A DNA stretch of 64,000 bases, taken from assembly GCA_963808315.1 (NCBI GenBank), contig CAWEFK010000010.1:275756-339755 (forward strand), written 5' to 3'. This document shows, in pieces, positions 25,688 through 34,951 of this stretch. The notes beneath the pieces were generated by a model that had not been told where the DNA came from, made no database searches, and worked only from the letters and a program-made list of their open reading frames with translations. Made by a program: the position numbers and the translations under genes. This DNA is from Palsa-504 sp963808315. GTDB taxonomy: Bacteria > Actinomycetota > Actinomycetes > Streptosporangiales > Streptosporangiaceae. How positions within the stretch are numbered: position 1 is the first letter of the stretch; every line of letters begins with the position of its first letter.

Positions 25688-26929
25688 TTACAGGGGCAGG
25701 CCGACGCTCCCGGCCAGCGAGCGCGCCCTGCGGCCGATCAGCGGCCCGCCGTGGTCCACCGCGTCGGCGGTCATCTGCCGGGCGGTCGGGGAGTAGCGCA
25801 CCGAATCAGCCGAGGTCTGGTAGGCCGTCTCCAGCCAGTGCAGCATGGCCGGGTAGTCGCGGCGCTGGTGGTAGGTCCGGGCGATCTCCACGCCCAGGCG
25901 GCCCCGGCGTTCCCGGCTCGGGATCTCCTCGGGGTCGATGTCCTCGGCGTGGCCGCGTGCCTCAGCGGACCGGGACAGCTCGGCGGCGATCGACACGGCG
26001 TGCAGCTTGACGTTGGACCCGCCGAACATGGTCCACGGGTGGTGGTAGCCGCCGAGCCGCGCAGCGGTCGCCCTGGCCTGGTCCCAGTGCCGCCAGGCGT
26101 CACCCTCGCGGCCCGCCCTGGCCGCCGTGGTCGCGGCGTGCAGCTGCAGCGCGCCGTACAGCGCCCGCAGCTCCTCGCCCGCCCCCTCCAGGCTGGGTTC
26201 CAGCAGCCCGGCCGCGTCCCGCGCGAGCGTCAGCGCGCCGTCGGTGTCCCCGGCCGAGCGCTGCACCATGCCGAGGGTCCACGCGGCCCCGGCCAGCGCG
26301 GCGGGCGTGTCGGCTTCCTGCGCGGCGGTCATCGCGCGGTCCGCCGCCGTCCAGGTCAGCTCGGCCTCACTGGCCCAGACCACCTCATGCTGCACCAGGG
26401 CGTACACGTCGGCCAGCACCGCATTGGCGGCGCGGCGTTCGTGCCCCTCGGTCGCGCGGGCCGCGACCCGGGCGTCGGTGACCAGCCGGGGAAGGATGCG
26501 GCCAACGTCGGTGCGGTGCTGGGCGGACTGGTGCCACAGCAGCCAGGCGTCCGCTGTCCTGGCTGCCAGCGCGGCCACGTCCGCCGGCCCGGCGGGGACG
26601 GTCAGCAGAGGATCCCGGATGGCCTCGCGGATGGCGGGCACGGCGTCATGCGGGATATGCGCGAACGATGACACCGGTACCGACACCGCCCCGCCCAGGT
26701 CCATGTCGGTGCCGGCCAGGACGGCCAGGTCACCGACCGCGAGCGCCTCGGCGAGCCTGACCAGCAGCGGCAGCCGGGGCGGCAGCCTGGTGCCCCGCTC
26801 GATGCCCTTGAGCCACGAGGCGGACATGCCGACCAGCCCGGCGAGCACCGGCCGGGACAGGCCCTTGCGCTCGCGCAGGATCTGGATGCGCTCGCCGGTC
26901 CGCTTCCCGGCGAGGTCATCGAGCATCAT
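25688..26929 (-). CDS. XRE family regulator with TPR-like C-terminus
   Basis: A 413-residue regulator: N-terminal XRE HTH (RIQILRERKGLSRPVLAGLV, GMSASWLKGIERGTRLPPR) and a long alpha-helical, TPR-like sensor part (WTLGMVQRSAGDTDGALTLA, ARTYHQRRDYPAMLHWLETA). The layout parallels the XRE-TPR gene at 21746-23055, but this one is intact. It sits upstream of the coupled small genes on the same strand and may control them. Ligand unknown. Confidence 0.85.
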   Translation of the reverse strand: MMLDDLAGKRTGERIQILRERKGLSRPVLAGLVGMSASWLKGIERGTRLPPRLPLLVRLAEALAVGDLAVLAGTDMDLGGAVSVPVSSFAHIPHDAVPAIREAIRDPLLTVPAGPADVAALAARTADAWLLWHQSAQHRTDVGRILPRLVTDARVAARATEGHERRAANAVLADVYALVQHEVVWASEAELTWTAADRAMTAAQEADTPAALAGAAWTLGMVQRSAGDTDGALTLARDAAGLLEPSLEGAGEELRALYGALQLHAATTAARAGREGDAWRHWDQARATAARLGGYHHPWTMFGGSNVKLHAVSIAAELSRSAEARGHAEDIDPEEIPSRERRGRLGVEIARTYHQRRDYPAMLHWLETAYQTSADSVRYSPTARQMTADAVDHGGPLIGRRARSLAGSVGLPL

Positions 26930-28046
26930 CTAACCTCGCGGTTGTTCCATCACCTACCGGCAGCTTATGCGGCCGTCCGCCCGGCCTGCCAGGCAACGCG
27001 AAGCGCCCGCCGGTTAAGGCCCGGCGGCCGTACTTTCCCGCCGGGCGGCGGTACGGCCAACCAAGATCCTGGCCATCTGTTGGGGATCTGGGTCGCCGGT
27101 GATACACAAACGGCTGAGCATCCGTTTTTCAGAAGGTCTGTCACCCGGCCCGGAAGCCTCTGCCTGATGCAGCTCCGCAGCCCGCTTTACCAGCAATGGG
27201 CCTGTCAGGAGCTTGTGACGCCATTTTAGCAGGCGTGCCGCCGTGTGCCGGGGAATGCCGTTCCATCCGTGTTATTCGCGTGTTGGACCCCTCCCGGAGC
27301 CGGACTTGTGTTGCTGCAGTGTTAGCCGCCGCAGCCGGTCAGCCGTCGCGCCCGCGCCGGACCAGGCGTGCCTGCCCGCGGCCCGAAGACCGGCCGCCGC
27401 TCGTGACCGGCTTGGTCAGCCGCCCGTCCAGCGCCCTCTGCGGCCAGGCCGAGAATGACGCACCGTGACGAACAACTCGTACCCAGACGAACAAATCACC
27501 CATAGCGGATCATGAGTCCGGCAGGCAGCATTTTTGTTACAGTGCTGTTGGCTAGGGTGAATACCGCATGGGCTATCGTCGCCGGGTCACATGACCGCGT
27601 GTTTGCCGTGATCTGATCATGGTCGGTTGCAAGCCAGAGCGCGCAGAAGTTGTCCGGCGTTGATATACAATTCGAGTGTGGGACGGTCTCACGAGCGCTG
27701 TGGCTGGGGGCCTCGACGCTCGCTGCGGGAGCAGTGGCCGTGGCGGCGGCCAACGTGACGTTTGACTCGGTCCGCCCGCACTACCTGCGGTAGTGGTGAC
27801 GATGCGCTACTGGCCGCTCCCCCACAGGCGAGAACACCTCGTTGACGATGTAGACCTCCAGAGAACCGATTTTGTGTCCCAATGTATACAATGGCCCCAA
27901 GATGCAGGTCGCGTCAGAGACAGGACGATCTAGCGAGGCTCCCTATGGGCCAGACTCAACCTTCAGCCAGATGCGGACATGCAACTGCAACGCTGGTCAT
28001 CCCGCGGGGTGCGTACCGCCAAGCGAAAGCATTGAATCAGCTTAGG
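26930..28046. other. 1.1-kb region without a convincing gene
   Basis: No frame with clear family similarity. An 8-bp-arm inverted repeat (GGCCGTAC 27026-27033, GTACGGCC 27051-27058) may be a hairpin. GC falls sharply to the right of about 27500, marking the transition to the AT-richer NACHT gene. It may contain the right boundary of the tRNA-Val island, but no attR copy is visible. Confidence 0.4.
27650..27793 (+). CDS. Possible 47-residue single-span membrane peptide
   Basis: From TTG 27650 the frame reads into LWLGASTLAAGAVAVAAANV, one hydrophobic helix, and ends FDSVRPHYLR. GC-biased third positions in the helix support coding, but there is no good Shine-Dalgarno. It may be a fragment of a larger lost gene. 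Confidence 0.2.
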   Translation: MSGVDIQFECGTVSRALWLGASTLAAGAVAVAAANVTFDSVRPHYLR

Positions 28047-31000
28047 CTAACCTGGATTCTTAAGTCCCATCGACTCAACGAGGGCGTCAATCCATGACCT
28101 CATCCCAGGATCACTGTCATCAATGTCCAGCAATCTCCTGCGGGTTGAGGAACGCCATTGACCTGGTAGCTGCTTAAGATCCATATGAAGCTGGCGCACG
28201 ACAATTCTCCGAAAGACCCTAGCCGATTCAGGGTCGAACCAATGGAGCGCAGCCAGCCCAAAATCTATACAGTCATCGTATGCGGCCGTGAGCTCTTTTT
28301 CTGTAGCGCGGGTGCTCGACGCGATCCACAGCCTGAGCAACGCGTTAATGCACGATGAGCTGCGCTCTTGAGAATACCCGAGAAATGTGGTTATGGTCGG
28401 GCCGAGCTTGTCAAACATGGGACTCAGTGAATGGACGAGAATATCATCATCGAGATCGCAGGTGAAACTATAACGGAGACGCAGTTGATCGGAGTCGCCG
28501 CTACTCCATTGAGGAATATCCCGTGAATAGTTTCGCTCGAAACCCCAGTATAGCTGATCATTACCGCCCTGATTGTTTTCATTTTCGCCGTCATCTGCAG
28601 GATTAATCGCGAATGACGGGCGCAGGACAATGTCACGGTGTTGCCCAGCTTCGATACGAGCAACGCGAATTGACTGTGATAGCCAGCCCCAGCCTTCGGC
28701 AGACACCTGCGATCTCCATAGAAGCGCTTGGCGACTCCAGTCGGTTACCACGTCATCCGAATGTCGGAACAGCTCGGAACCTCGAGCGGGGCCGCCGATC
28801 AGGAGGGCCAATACCAGAAGATTAGCCGAGTAAGCAGCGCACCGAGCTGGTAGGTGCAACGCAATGGGCTCGTAACTAGCAAACTTATTTGACACCCGAG
28901 CGTCCAGTGCCGATCCGAACAGCATAAGTATAAGTTCACGCAAAAGAAATCTGCGGTCGGGGGACATAGAGCCTAGAAGATCGCGGAGAAACTCAATCGT
29001 TGTCGCTCTGGCTGAGAGTGGCGCGAATGAAAGTAGCGCATAGAGAAAAGAATCGTTTATCTCGTTACGGCGGGCCATGCTTCGGGAAAATTCCTCAGCC
29101 TTCGCCAGGTCTTCAAGCTCCTTCGCAACAATTCGAGCGACAAGGAACTCGCCAAACGTAGCATGCAGGAACTCGCACGATCCCTTCTTGACACCATCAA
29201 CAATCGCACGGGCCTCGTGAATGAAGAAAAACTGTCCGAGAACCGTCTCGCCCAGCGACCTGACCCCGCGGAACCCTCTCGAGTCATTGCTAGCCCGCGA
29301 TCGAGCCGACTCGTCCATTAGTGCGGTCAGATCGCCGTCGAGCTCGCTATGCGTAACCCACTGCCGAGACCGGTTAAACATCGCTGCCGCTGCCACCGAC
29401 AACCTCATCAAGTCTTGCTCGACTTGACGTTCAAGCTCATCAGCAGGAAGGCTAGCAAGGATTTTTCGCGCGTCTCTCTCGGCGAAGCGCGTCAAGAGCC
29501 GTTCGTACAATTGCGCATGCCCGAGATCGGCGCTACTATTTTGCAGCGCATTGCCGTCCGCATCATACAGCGCGAGCATCAAAAGTAGCAGCGGCTGCGA
29601 TGCCAGATCTTGTTGTGACAAAACCGAACTCAACGGAAGAGCCTTCAATTGATGATCTCGGAAGTAGTCGCCATTCCAGTCATTCCAAACACGCAACCAG
29701 AGCCCGATCTGTGGCCCATCAAATGGCTCGAGCCTTACAACGACCGCCCCGCCAATAGGTATCCGGGCACGATCAGCGACGGCAGTTCTGCTGGTTACAA
29801 CTACCACGCAAGGACGGCCATTAGTAGCCTCGCGCTCCTGAAAGGTCGCTACACGCTCCAAGTAATCCGACTGGCTTACCCCGGTTGCTTGGAGCAACTC
29901 GTCAAAGCCGTCAAGAAATATTACTGGCAAGGCATTTCCCGTTGCGCGAATAAGATCGGGCCACGATATCCGTTCGCCCGTAGCTTCGTAGAAAGCCTGC
30001 TCTATCTGCACCTGAATATCAGCTTCCGCCGCAACATCACGAAGGCTGACGCGTACCGTCAAGAATTCGTCAGCGGGCAAGCGCGCCGCTAGAGTTTTCG
30101 TAAGAACCGACTTTCCTGAACCGGGCTGGCCAAGCACTAGCAGAGGGCCCCGAACCGCCTCAGCCGATGTTAGGAAGCCGAACAAGAAAGCTTGCAAGTC
30201 AGAACGGGATTGCCTTGAGAGGTCATTCCACCAGGATTCGAGGTAAAATCGATCATTAAGATCAACTTCTGATGCTCTGAAATTTGGGTTAACATAAGCA
30301 GTACCTAGGTCGGGTATTCGCATGCCGGCTGTTGGCAACTCGCCGGTTTCGACGATTGGTCGCGAAAGAGCCTTTTTATAATACTCAGAAAGTGCCAGGC
30401 GCTTTTCGTCCGCACCCCCGCTGGACACTAGTCCAAGTAGTGCCTTCTCTAGTCCCTGCAGCCCAGTCTGGATCTGTTCGATGCCCCGAAGGTCGGCTCG
30501 GATTTCGAGAAGGTCCATTTGGAGCGCCTGAAAACTAACCATGTCAGCCCAAAACGCAACCTCTGGAAAATCCGTCGCAAGTTGGCGGAACATCACCTCG
30601 TATTTCGCGCGGCCCTCATCTCGCGCCCATATGCGCAACTGCCTCGTAAAAGTTTCCTGTTCCTTGGTGTTTACGTTATCCCATTCAGGACCGACAATTA
30701 CTTCACGCATTTGGACTACTATATTCGCGAAAAACTCACCAAGCTCGAACAAGGTTTGCCCATATGGTCTTTGCGGTGCCGGAATTGGCAACTCCGCACA
30801 GAGGAGCGAGTTCACAATCGGTCTGAGCTTATTTGAATCTGGGCTATATCTAGTCGCTGCTGTAACTTGAGCCCGCTTGTCGAGGTCGGTCTGTGGCCGC
30901 TTGACGAAGGGACTATCAGTACGGTGGCCCGTGTTTCCCCTCAGCCGATCCCTCTCCGATCTGACCAGACGCCTATGTGCTCTAGCTAGCGTCTCCACTA

Positions 31001-31403
31001 TGGGCCTAGGAACATTCCCCCAATCGGGGTGCTTCGAGAGGTAGTCGCCCTGGAAGAGAAGCTTAATGTCGTCAAACTTCAGAAGATAATTCTTGTCATC
31101 AAGCATCTTTATCAAATCGAAGTAGCATGTGATAACTATCACTGCGTGCGCGGCTACAATGCGCTCTGTTTTGTCATACCGACCCAGGCCGCGGACTTTC
31201 TCGGCCAGGCCCTTCCATAGCGAGTAGCTTAGCCTAATGAACTCACTCTTGACCTCAAAGAGGCTGAGCGCCAACGGGCTACCAGCAGCCGTAGCTAGCA
31301 ACAGAATGCCGCCGGCTAGCCGATCTAAGGCCTCGAATACAGTGCTATCTTCGCCGCCGAGAATCCGTACGGCGTCCTTGTATGACAGACCCTTGCTTGA
31401 CAT
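28047..31403 (-). CDS. NACHT-domain STAND NTPase, probable defence protein
   Basis: A 1118-residue STAND ATPase. The N-terminal ~380 residues are all helical; the NACHT core follows with Walker A LGQPGSGKS (residues 424-432) and Walker B VIFLDGFDEL (494-503), a sensor-like VVVVTSRTAVADRARI, and a helical arm with SCEFLHATFGEFLVARI. The C-terminal ~350 residues have no recognised repeats and would be the sensing part. ATG at 31403 has GGGAG. Base composition is clearly lower in GC (roughly 50-55% by eye) than its neighbours, arguing for transfer. Bacterial NACHT proteins of this size act in antiphage defence, and a DISARM locus lies 3.5 kb away. No nuclease or other effector domain is recognisable. 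Confidence 0.85.
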   Translation of the reverse strand: MSSKGLSYKDAVRILGGEDSTVFEALDRLAGGILLLATAAGSPLALSLFEVKSEFIRLSYSLWKGLAEKVRGLGRYDKTERIVAAHAVIVITCYFDLIKMLDDKNYLLKFDDIKLLFQGDYLSKHPDWGNVPRPIVETLARAHRRLVRSERDRLRGNTGHRTDSPFVKRPQTDLDKRAQVTAATRYSPDSNKLRPIVNSLLCAELPIPAPQRPYGQTLFELGEFFANIVVQMREVIVGPEWDNVNTKEQETFTRQLRIWARDEGRAKYEVMFRQLATDFPEVAFWADMVSFQALQMDLLEIRADLRGIEQIQTGLQGLEKALLGLVSSGGADEKRLALSEYYKKALSRPIVETGELPTAGMRIPDLGTAYVNPNFRASEVDLNDRFYLESWWNDLSRQSRSDLQAFLFGFLTSAEAVRGPLLVLGQPGSGKSVLTKTLAARLPADEFLTVRVSLRDVAAEADIQVQIEQAFYEATGERISWPDLIRATGNALPVIFLDGFDELLQATGVSQSDYLERVATFQEREATNGRPCVVVVTSRTAVADRARIPIGGAVVVRLEPFDGPQIGLWLRVWNDWNGDYFRDHQLKALPLSSVLSQQDLASQPLLLLMLALYDADGNALQNSSADLGHAQLYERLLTRFAERDARKILASLPADELERQVEQDLMRLSVAAAAMFNRSRQWVTHSELDGDLTALMDESARSRASNDSRGFRGVRSLGETVLGQFFFIHEARAIVDGVKKGSCEFLHATFGEFLVARIVAKELEDLAKAEEFSRSMARRNEINDSFLYALLSFAPLSARATTIEFLRDLLGSMSPDRRFLLRELILMLFGSALDARVSNKFASYEPIALHLPARCAAYSANLLVLALLIGGPARGSELFRHSDDVVTDWSRQALLWRSQVSAEGWGWLSQSIRVARIEAGQHRDIVLRPSFAINPADDGENENNQGGNDQLYWGFERNYSRDIPQWSSGDSDQLRLRYSFTCDLDDDILVHSLSPMFDKLGPTITTFLGYSQERSSSCINALLRLWIASSTRATEKELTAAYDDCIDFGLAALHWFDPESARVFRRIVVRQLHMDLKQLPGQWRSSTRRRLLDIDDSDPGMRSWIDALVESMGLKNPG

Positions 31404-31686
31404 CCGCGCTCCCAGTACTGGCGAACTGTGTATCGAAGTGTAGCGGCTCCCGAGCTAGCTTGTCGCGTATGACGACGTGACCATAGCTTGACGGCAGTTG
31501 TGGCAGATCCTGAGGAGTGGTGCGCGATCCAGGAAAAACGAATTCTGCGTGGCGGGTACCCCGACCATGGCTGGCTGGTCTGACCGGTCGTACGGGCGCC
31601 TTGGCTCAGCCCCATACGCTGGCCCCCAGGCAGCGCAGGTGCCTGTCTCGGAGTCCCAGGCGTCAGATAGGTGCGAGCATGCATGC
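31404..31686. other. Intergenic upstream of the NACHT gene
   Basis: No supported gene. It should contain the NACHT promoter; no clear operator is seen. Confidence 0.35.
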
Positions 31687-32380
31687 TCAGGGTGGCCCAG
31701 GTGCAGAAGGCATGGACTCGGTGGCGCCGGGCGGGACATCCGGGCTAGACGCACCCGTGCAGGGCCGGTGGCCCGTCCTGGCCGTGATGATCTCGTGCCT
31801 CATCGCGGCAAAGTGAGTGCGTGGAGTGCGACCCTTCGTTCGCGAAGGTTCCGTTACTGGGGCCGAGTTCGGCCTTGTTCGCGTATGTACTGGGCGGGGC
31901 ATGTCTCCGAGGCCGCCACGCGCAGCCCAGCGCCCAGGGCGACAGTGGCGAACACGCACAGCGGGGTGTGCAGACCAGCGCTTGATCGTCGATGCCGTGG
32001 AACTCGCTCGCAACTGCTCGCAGTACTCACGAATCTTGGCCGCCATGAGCTTGCGGCGTGCCGGAACATGCCACTCCAGGGCGAACGGGACGTCCGCCAG
32101 CAGTCCCGCCAGGCGGGCCAGCGACTCGCAATACGACCCGTCCGGCATCAGGGTCATCGCGATCATCAGCCGGATGACCAGCGGATAGGACATGATCCGC
32201 CGCCGCTCCCGCTTCCTCAGCAGCCCCTTCGCGATCGCGGCGTCCGCGATCGCCTCGATCACCCGTCACCGAGATGGCGCTCCAGCTCGCCCAGCCGCAC
32301 CAGATCAGGCAGCCAGGCATCCGCCAGCACCGTCCCGTCCCGGCAGACCACGGCCGGGGCCATCACCCCCGGCGGCAGAA
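31687..32380 (-). pseudogene. IS4-family transposase N-terminal remnant
   Basis: In two frames the sequence gives the IS4 N-terminal domain: LADAWLPDLVRLGELERHLG (about 32260-32325), then after a one-base shift VIEAIADAAIAKGLLRKRER, YPLVIRLMIAMTLMPDGSYC and LAGLLADVPFALEWHVP. Similarity ends near 32030, before any DDE residue; downstream codons to 31687 are unrelated. A truncated, dead copy. Confidence 0.7.
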
Positions 32381-32548
32381 CACCGCCAGCTCGCCCGCCA
32401 CCGGCACCGCACCCCCGCCGTGACCGTCCACCTACCGCGAACCAGCAGGCCAGCAGCCCCCAGCAACCACCGTCCCCGCAGGCGTCTCCCCGTCCGGGGA
32501 CACAGCGGCCCGGGTTGCATCAGCGACGGCAGGCAGACAAGAATGCAC

Positions 32549-32601
32549 AAGGGACTCCTGGACGAGCGTGGATTCGATACCCAACGCCTACCAGGAGTCC
32601 C
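32549..32601. repeat. 12-bp inverted repeat
   Basis: AGGGACTCCTGG (32549-32560) pairs perfectly with CCAGGAGTCCCT (32590-32601) across a 29-nt loop. It lies upstream of the IS4 remnant and is probably part of that element's end or leader. Confidence 0.5.
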
Positions 32602-32728
32602 TCTCGCGAGCAAAACACCCCGGGAACCATCCCGCAGCCCGGAATAAAACCCAGTTCACAGCCTCACGCGAACCGGAACACCTTAAGTCCGTGCGTGGTG
32701 TTGGCCTGGGTCCGCTGCCCGCGGGCAG

Positions 32729-32754
32729 CTATGTGCTAATCGATGAGCACATAG
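32729..32754. promoter_or_regulatory. Palindromic operator candidate upstream of the DUF262 gene
   Basis: CTATGTGCT (32729-32737) and AGCACATAG (32746-32754) form a perfect 9-bp inverted repeat with an 8-bp AT-rich spacer, 82 bp before the DUF262 start. A partial half-site (GCAGCTATGT) recurs near 32786. Size and spacing fit a dimeric repressor; no regulator gene adjoins it. Confidence 0.5.
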
Positions 32755-32835
32755 TTAGATTTCTCCTCGGGCCGCCCGGCTGTCTTGCAGCTATGTCGGC
32801 CCGGCCGGCGCGGAATCGGGGCTAGCATCCGTTCC

Positions 32836-34710
32836 ATGGAAATCATTCCCGACAAGCGCAAGGTCGTTGGCCTCGTCGAGCAAGCTTACAAGGGCGAGAT
32901 TTGCCTTCCTAACTTTCAACGCGATTTCGTGTGGACCCGCGAAGAAGTCGCCGACCTCATGCGGTCGATCATCCGCGGCTACTTCATCGGCTCCCTGCTC
33001 CTACTCCGTTGCGACAAGGAGAACCCTCCCTTCGCTCCGATCTTCTTGCGCGGGGCAAACCCGCCCTACAGGGACGCGCGGCCGGAGCTCCTGGTGCTCG
33101 ATGGACAGCAACGGCTCTCGTCCCTTATGTACGCGCTCACCGCCCCCGATCTCTCTTTGAAGGATTCCAGTCAGAGGCGGTGGTTCTTCCTGAACCTCGA
33201 TCTCTTGTTGTCGGAGCCGGATAACGACGAGATCATCTTCGACCGGGCAAAGCGTGAGCTCCGCGGACTCGATACCCCGGACGCGCAGTACAGGCAGCGG
33301 ATCCTGCCCTGCACCGCGCTTCTCGCGCAGCAGAGCTTCTACGCTTGGCGAGACGGATTCGAGGACTGGCTGCGGTCAAACGCGCCCGATCAGCTCGGCC
33401 AGTACCGCTCGGAGTGGCGGGCTGTGTGGACCAGCGCCGCGACGGCGTTCCAGACGTTCGAGGCGCCGCTCGTGGAGTTGCCCCGCGTCGATGAGTCCGA
33501 CAGCGAGTCCATTGGCCGCGTCTGCGCCATCTTCGAGAAGCTGAACTCGACCGGCGTCGACCTCTCGGTCTACGACCTCCTGACCGCGCGCTTGTACCGC
33601 TCAGGGATTCGCCTGCATGACCTGTGGGCGGCCGCCTGCAGAGCTCACACTCGTCTGCGGGCGTGGTCGAAGGGCAAGGCCGACGAGCACAAGTTCGGTG
33701 TTCTCGTGCTTCGCACGCTCGCTCTGCTCCGTGGTCTTGACCCGAAGCCGCGGATCCTCATCGACTTGCTGCCGGCCGACTTCGAGTCCGACTGGCGGCG
33801 GGCTGCGGCTGCCATCGAGCGAGCGCTTGAGATCACCGAACTTGTCGGCCCCGACGGCTTCGGGGTCTTCGCCGAGAAATGGCTTCCGGGATTCGGCATC
33901 ATTCCTATCCTGGCTGCGCTGCGAGCCGAGATCGACGCGCGCAAGCTGGGCGAGCAAGAGCGTGCGGACCTCCGCCGCTGGTACTGGTGCAACGTCTTCA
34001 TGGAGCGGTATTCAAGCGCTGTCGAAAGCAAGTCCCGCAAGGACTACCTCGAAATGACGCGGCATTGGTTCGACGGCAAGCCCGAGCCGGAGGTTTTCCG
34101 CGAGGCGCAGAACTGGATCGGCGCGCCGGGATTTCGCATCCGCGGTTCGGCGAGCTACGCCAGTGCCGTCTACAGCGGGGTCTTCTGCCTGCTTGCGCTC
34201 CGCAACGCGCGAGACTGGCGCCGTGGCGAGGACATTCGCCTGCAGGAGCTGCAAGACCATCACATCTTCCCGCAGGCGTACCTCAAGCGACATGAGATAA
34301 CTAAACGAGTGGATGTCAATACGATTGCGAATCGGACGCTCATCTCCGACGAGACCAATGGCAGGATCAAGGACAAGGCGCCAGCTGTGTATGTCCGTGA
34401 CCGGAGTATTTTCCCGTCCGGTGCCCGGCTCGACCTCCTTGAGCCACATTTCATTGACGACACCACGCTTCCGATGCTCCTAGCCGCCCTCGAAGAGCTG
34501 CCCGACGCTGAGTCCGCCGCCCTGTATGGCAGGTTCCTGCAAGCTCGTGAAGCCGCGATGATCGAAGAGATCCGGCGGGCCTGTGGCATATCGACGAGTC
34601 CCGCGACTGGTCCAGAAGACACGGAGCCAGACGATGTCGCTGCTGACATCAAGGCGGCGGCCTCGCTGGCAGAAGACACAGCCAACGAGCTGGAGCTGGA
34701 CACCGTTTAG
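32836..34710 (+). CDS. DUF262/DUF1524 (GmrSD-like) protein
   Basis: A 624-residue protein joining an N-terminal DUF262 ParB-like domain and a C-terminal DUF1524 His-Me/HNH-type nuclease domain, the layout of GmrSD type IV restriction enzymes. DUF262 motifs: LPNFQRDFVWTREEVADLM near residue 24 and LLVLDGQQRLSSLMYAL near 92. The nuclease motif is LQDHHIFPQAYLKRH (near residue 474) followed by NTIANRTLISDETNGRIKDK. GmrSD cleaves glucosylated or other modified phage DNA using NTP. ATG at 32836 is the first residue with similarity. It is 241 bp upstream of, and co-oriented with, the DISARM operon. Stand-alone enzyme or DISARM accessory cannot be decided. Confidence 0.82.
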   Translation: MEIIPDKRKVVGLVEQAYKGEICLPNFQRDFVWTREEVADLMRSIIRGYFIGSLLLLRCDKENPPFAPIFLRGANPPYRDARPELLVLDGQQRLSSLMYALTAPDLSLKDSSQRRWFFLNLDLLLSEPDNDEIIFDRAKRELRGLDTPDAQYRQRILPCTALLAQQSFYAWRDGFEDWLRSNAPDQLGQYRSEWRAVWTSAATAFQTFEAPLVELPRVDESDSESIGRVCAIFEKLNSTGVDLSVYDLLTARLYRSGIRLHDLWAAACRAHTRLRAWSKGKADEHKFGVLVLRTLALLRGLDPKPRILIDLLPADFESDWRRAAAAIERALEITELVGPDGFGVFAEKWLPGFGIIPILAALRAEIDARKLGEQERADLRRWYWCNVFMERYSSAVESKSRKDYLEMTRHWFDGKPEPEVFREAQNWIGAPGFRIRGSASYASAVYSGVFCLLALRNARDWRRGEDIRLQELQDHHIFPQAYLKRHEITKRVDVNTIANRTLISDETNGRIKDKAPAVYVRDRSIFPSGARLDLLEPHFIDDTTLPMLLAALEELPDAESAALYGRFLQAREAAMIEEIRRACGISTSPATGPEDTEPDDVAADIKAAASLAEDTANELELDTV

Positions 34711-34951
34711 CGACCGCTGGCTGAACAGCACGGGTGTTTACGTCCGGAGGGCTCCGCCGCGAGCCGATGCGGTTTCGGGCGTCGTCCTCTGCTCGGGTGA
34801 AAAGCTTCTGGGACACATAGGAGAAGAATGTCGCTGCTTCAGTACGCTTCGTGTAGCGGTGTGACCGTATCGACACTTTACGTGATGTAGCGCTAGCCTT
34901 GCGTCACGCGCGGGTGCAGTGCGCAGTAACGAGGACTCGGGAGGGTGGTCC

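Noticed and set aside
26930..32780. attR copy of the tRNA-Val 3' end
   Set aside because: I searched by eye for the T-arm/acceptor sequence and found no match.
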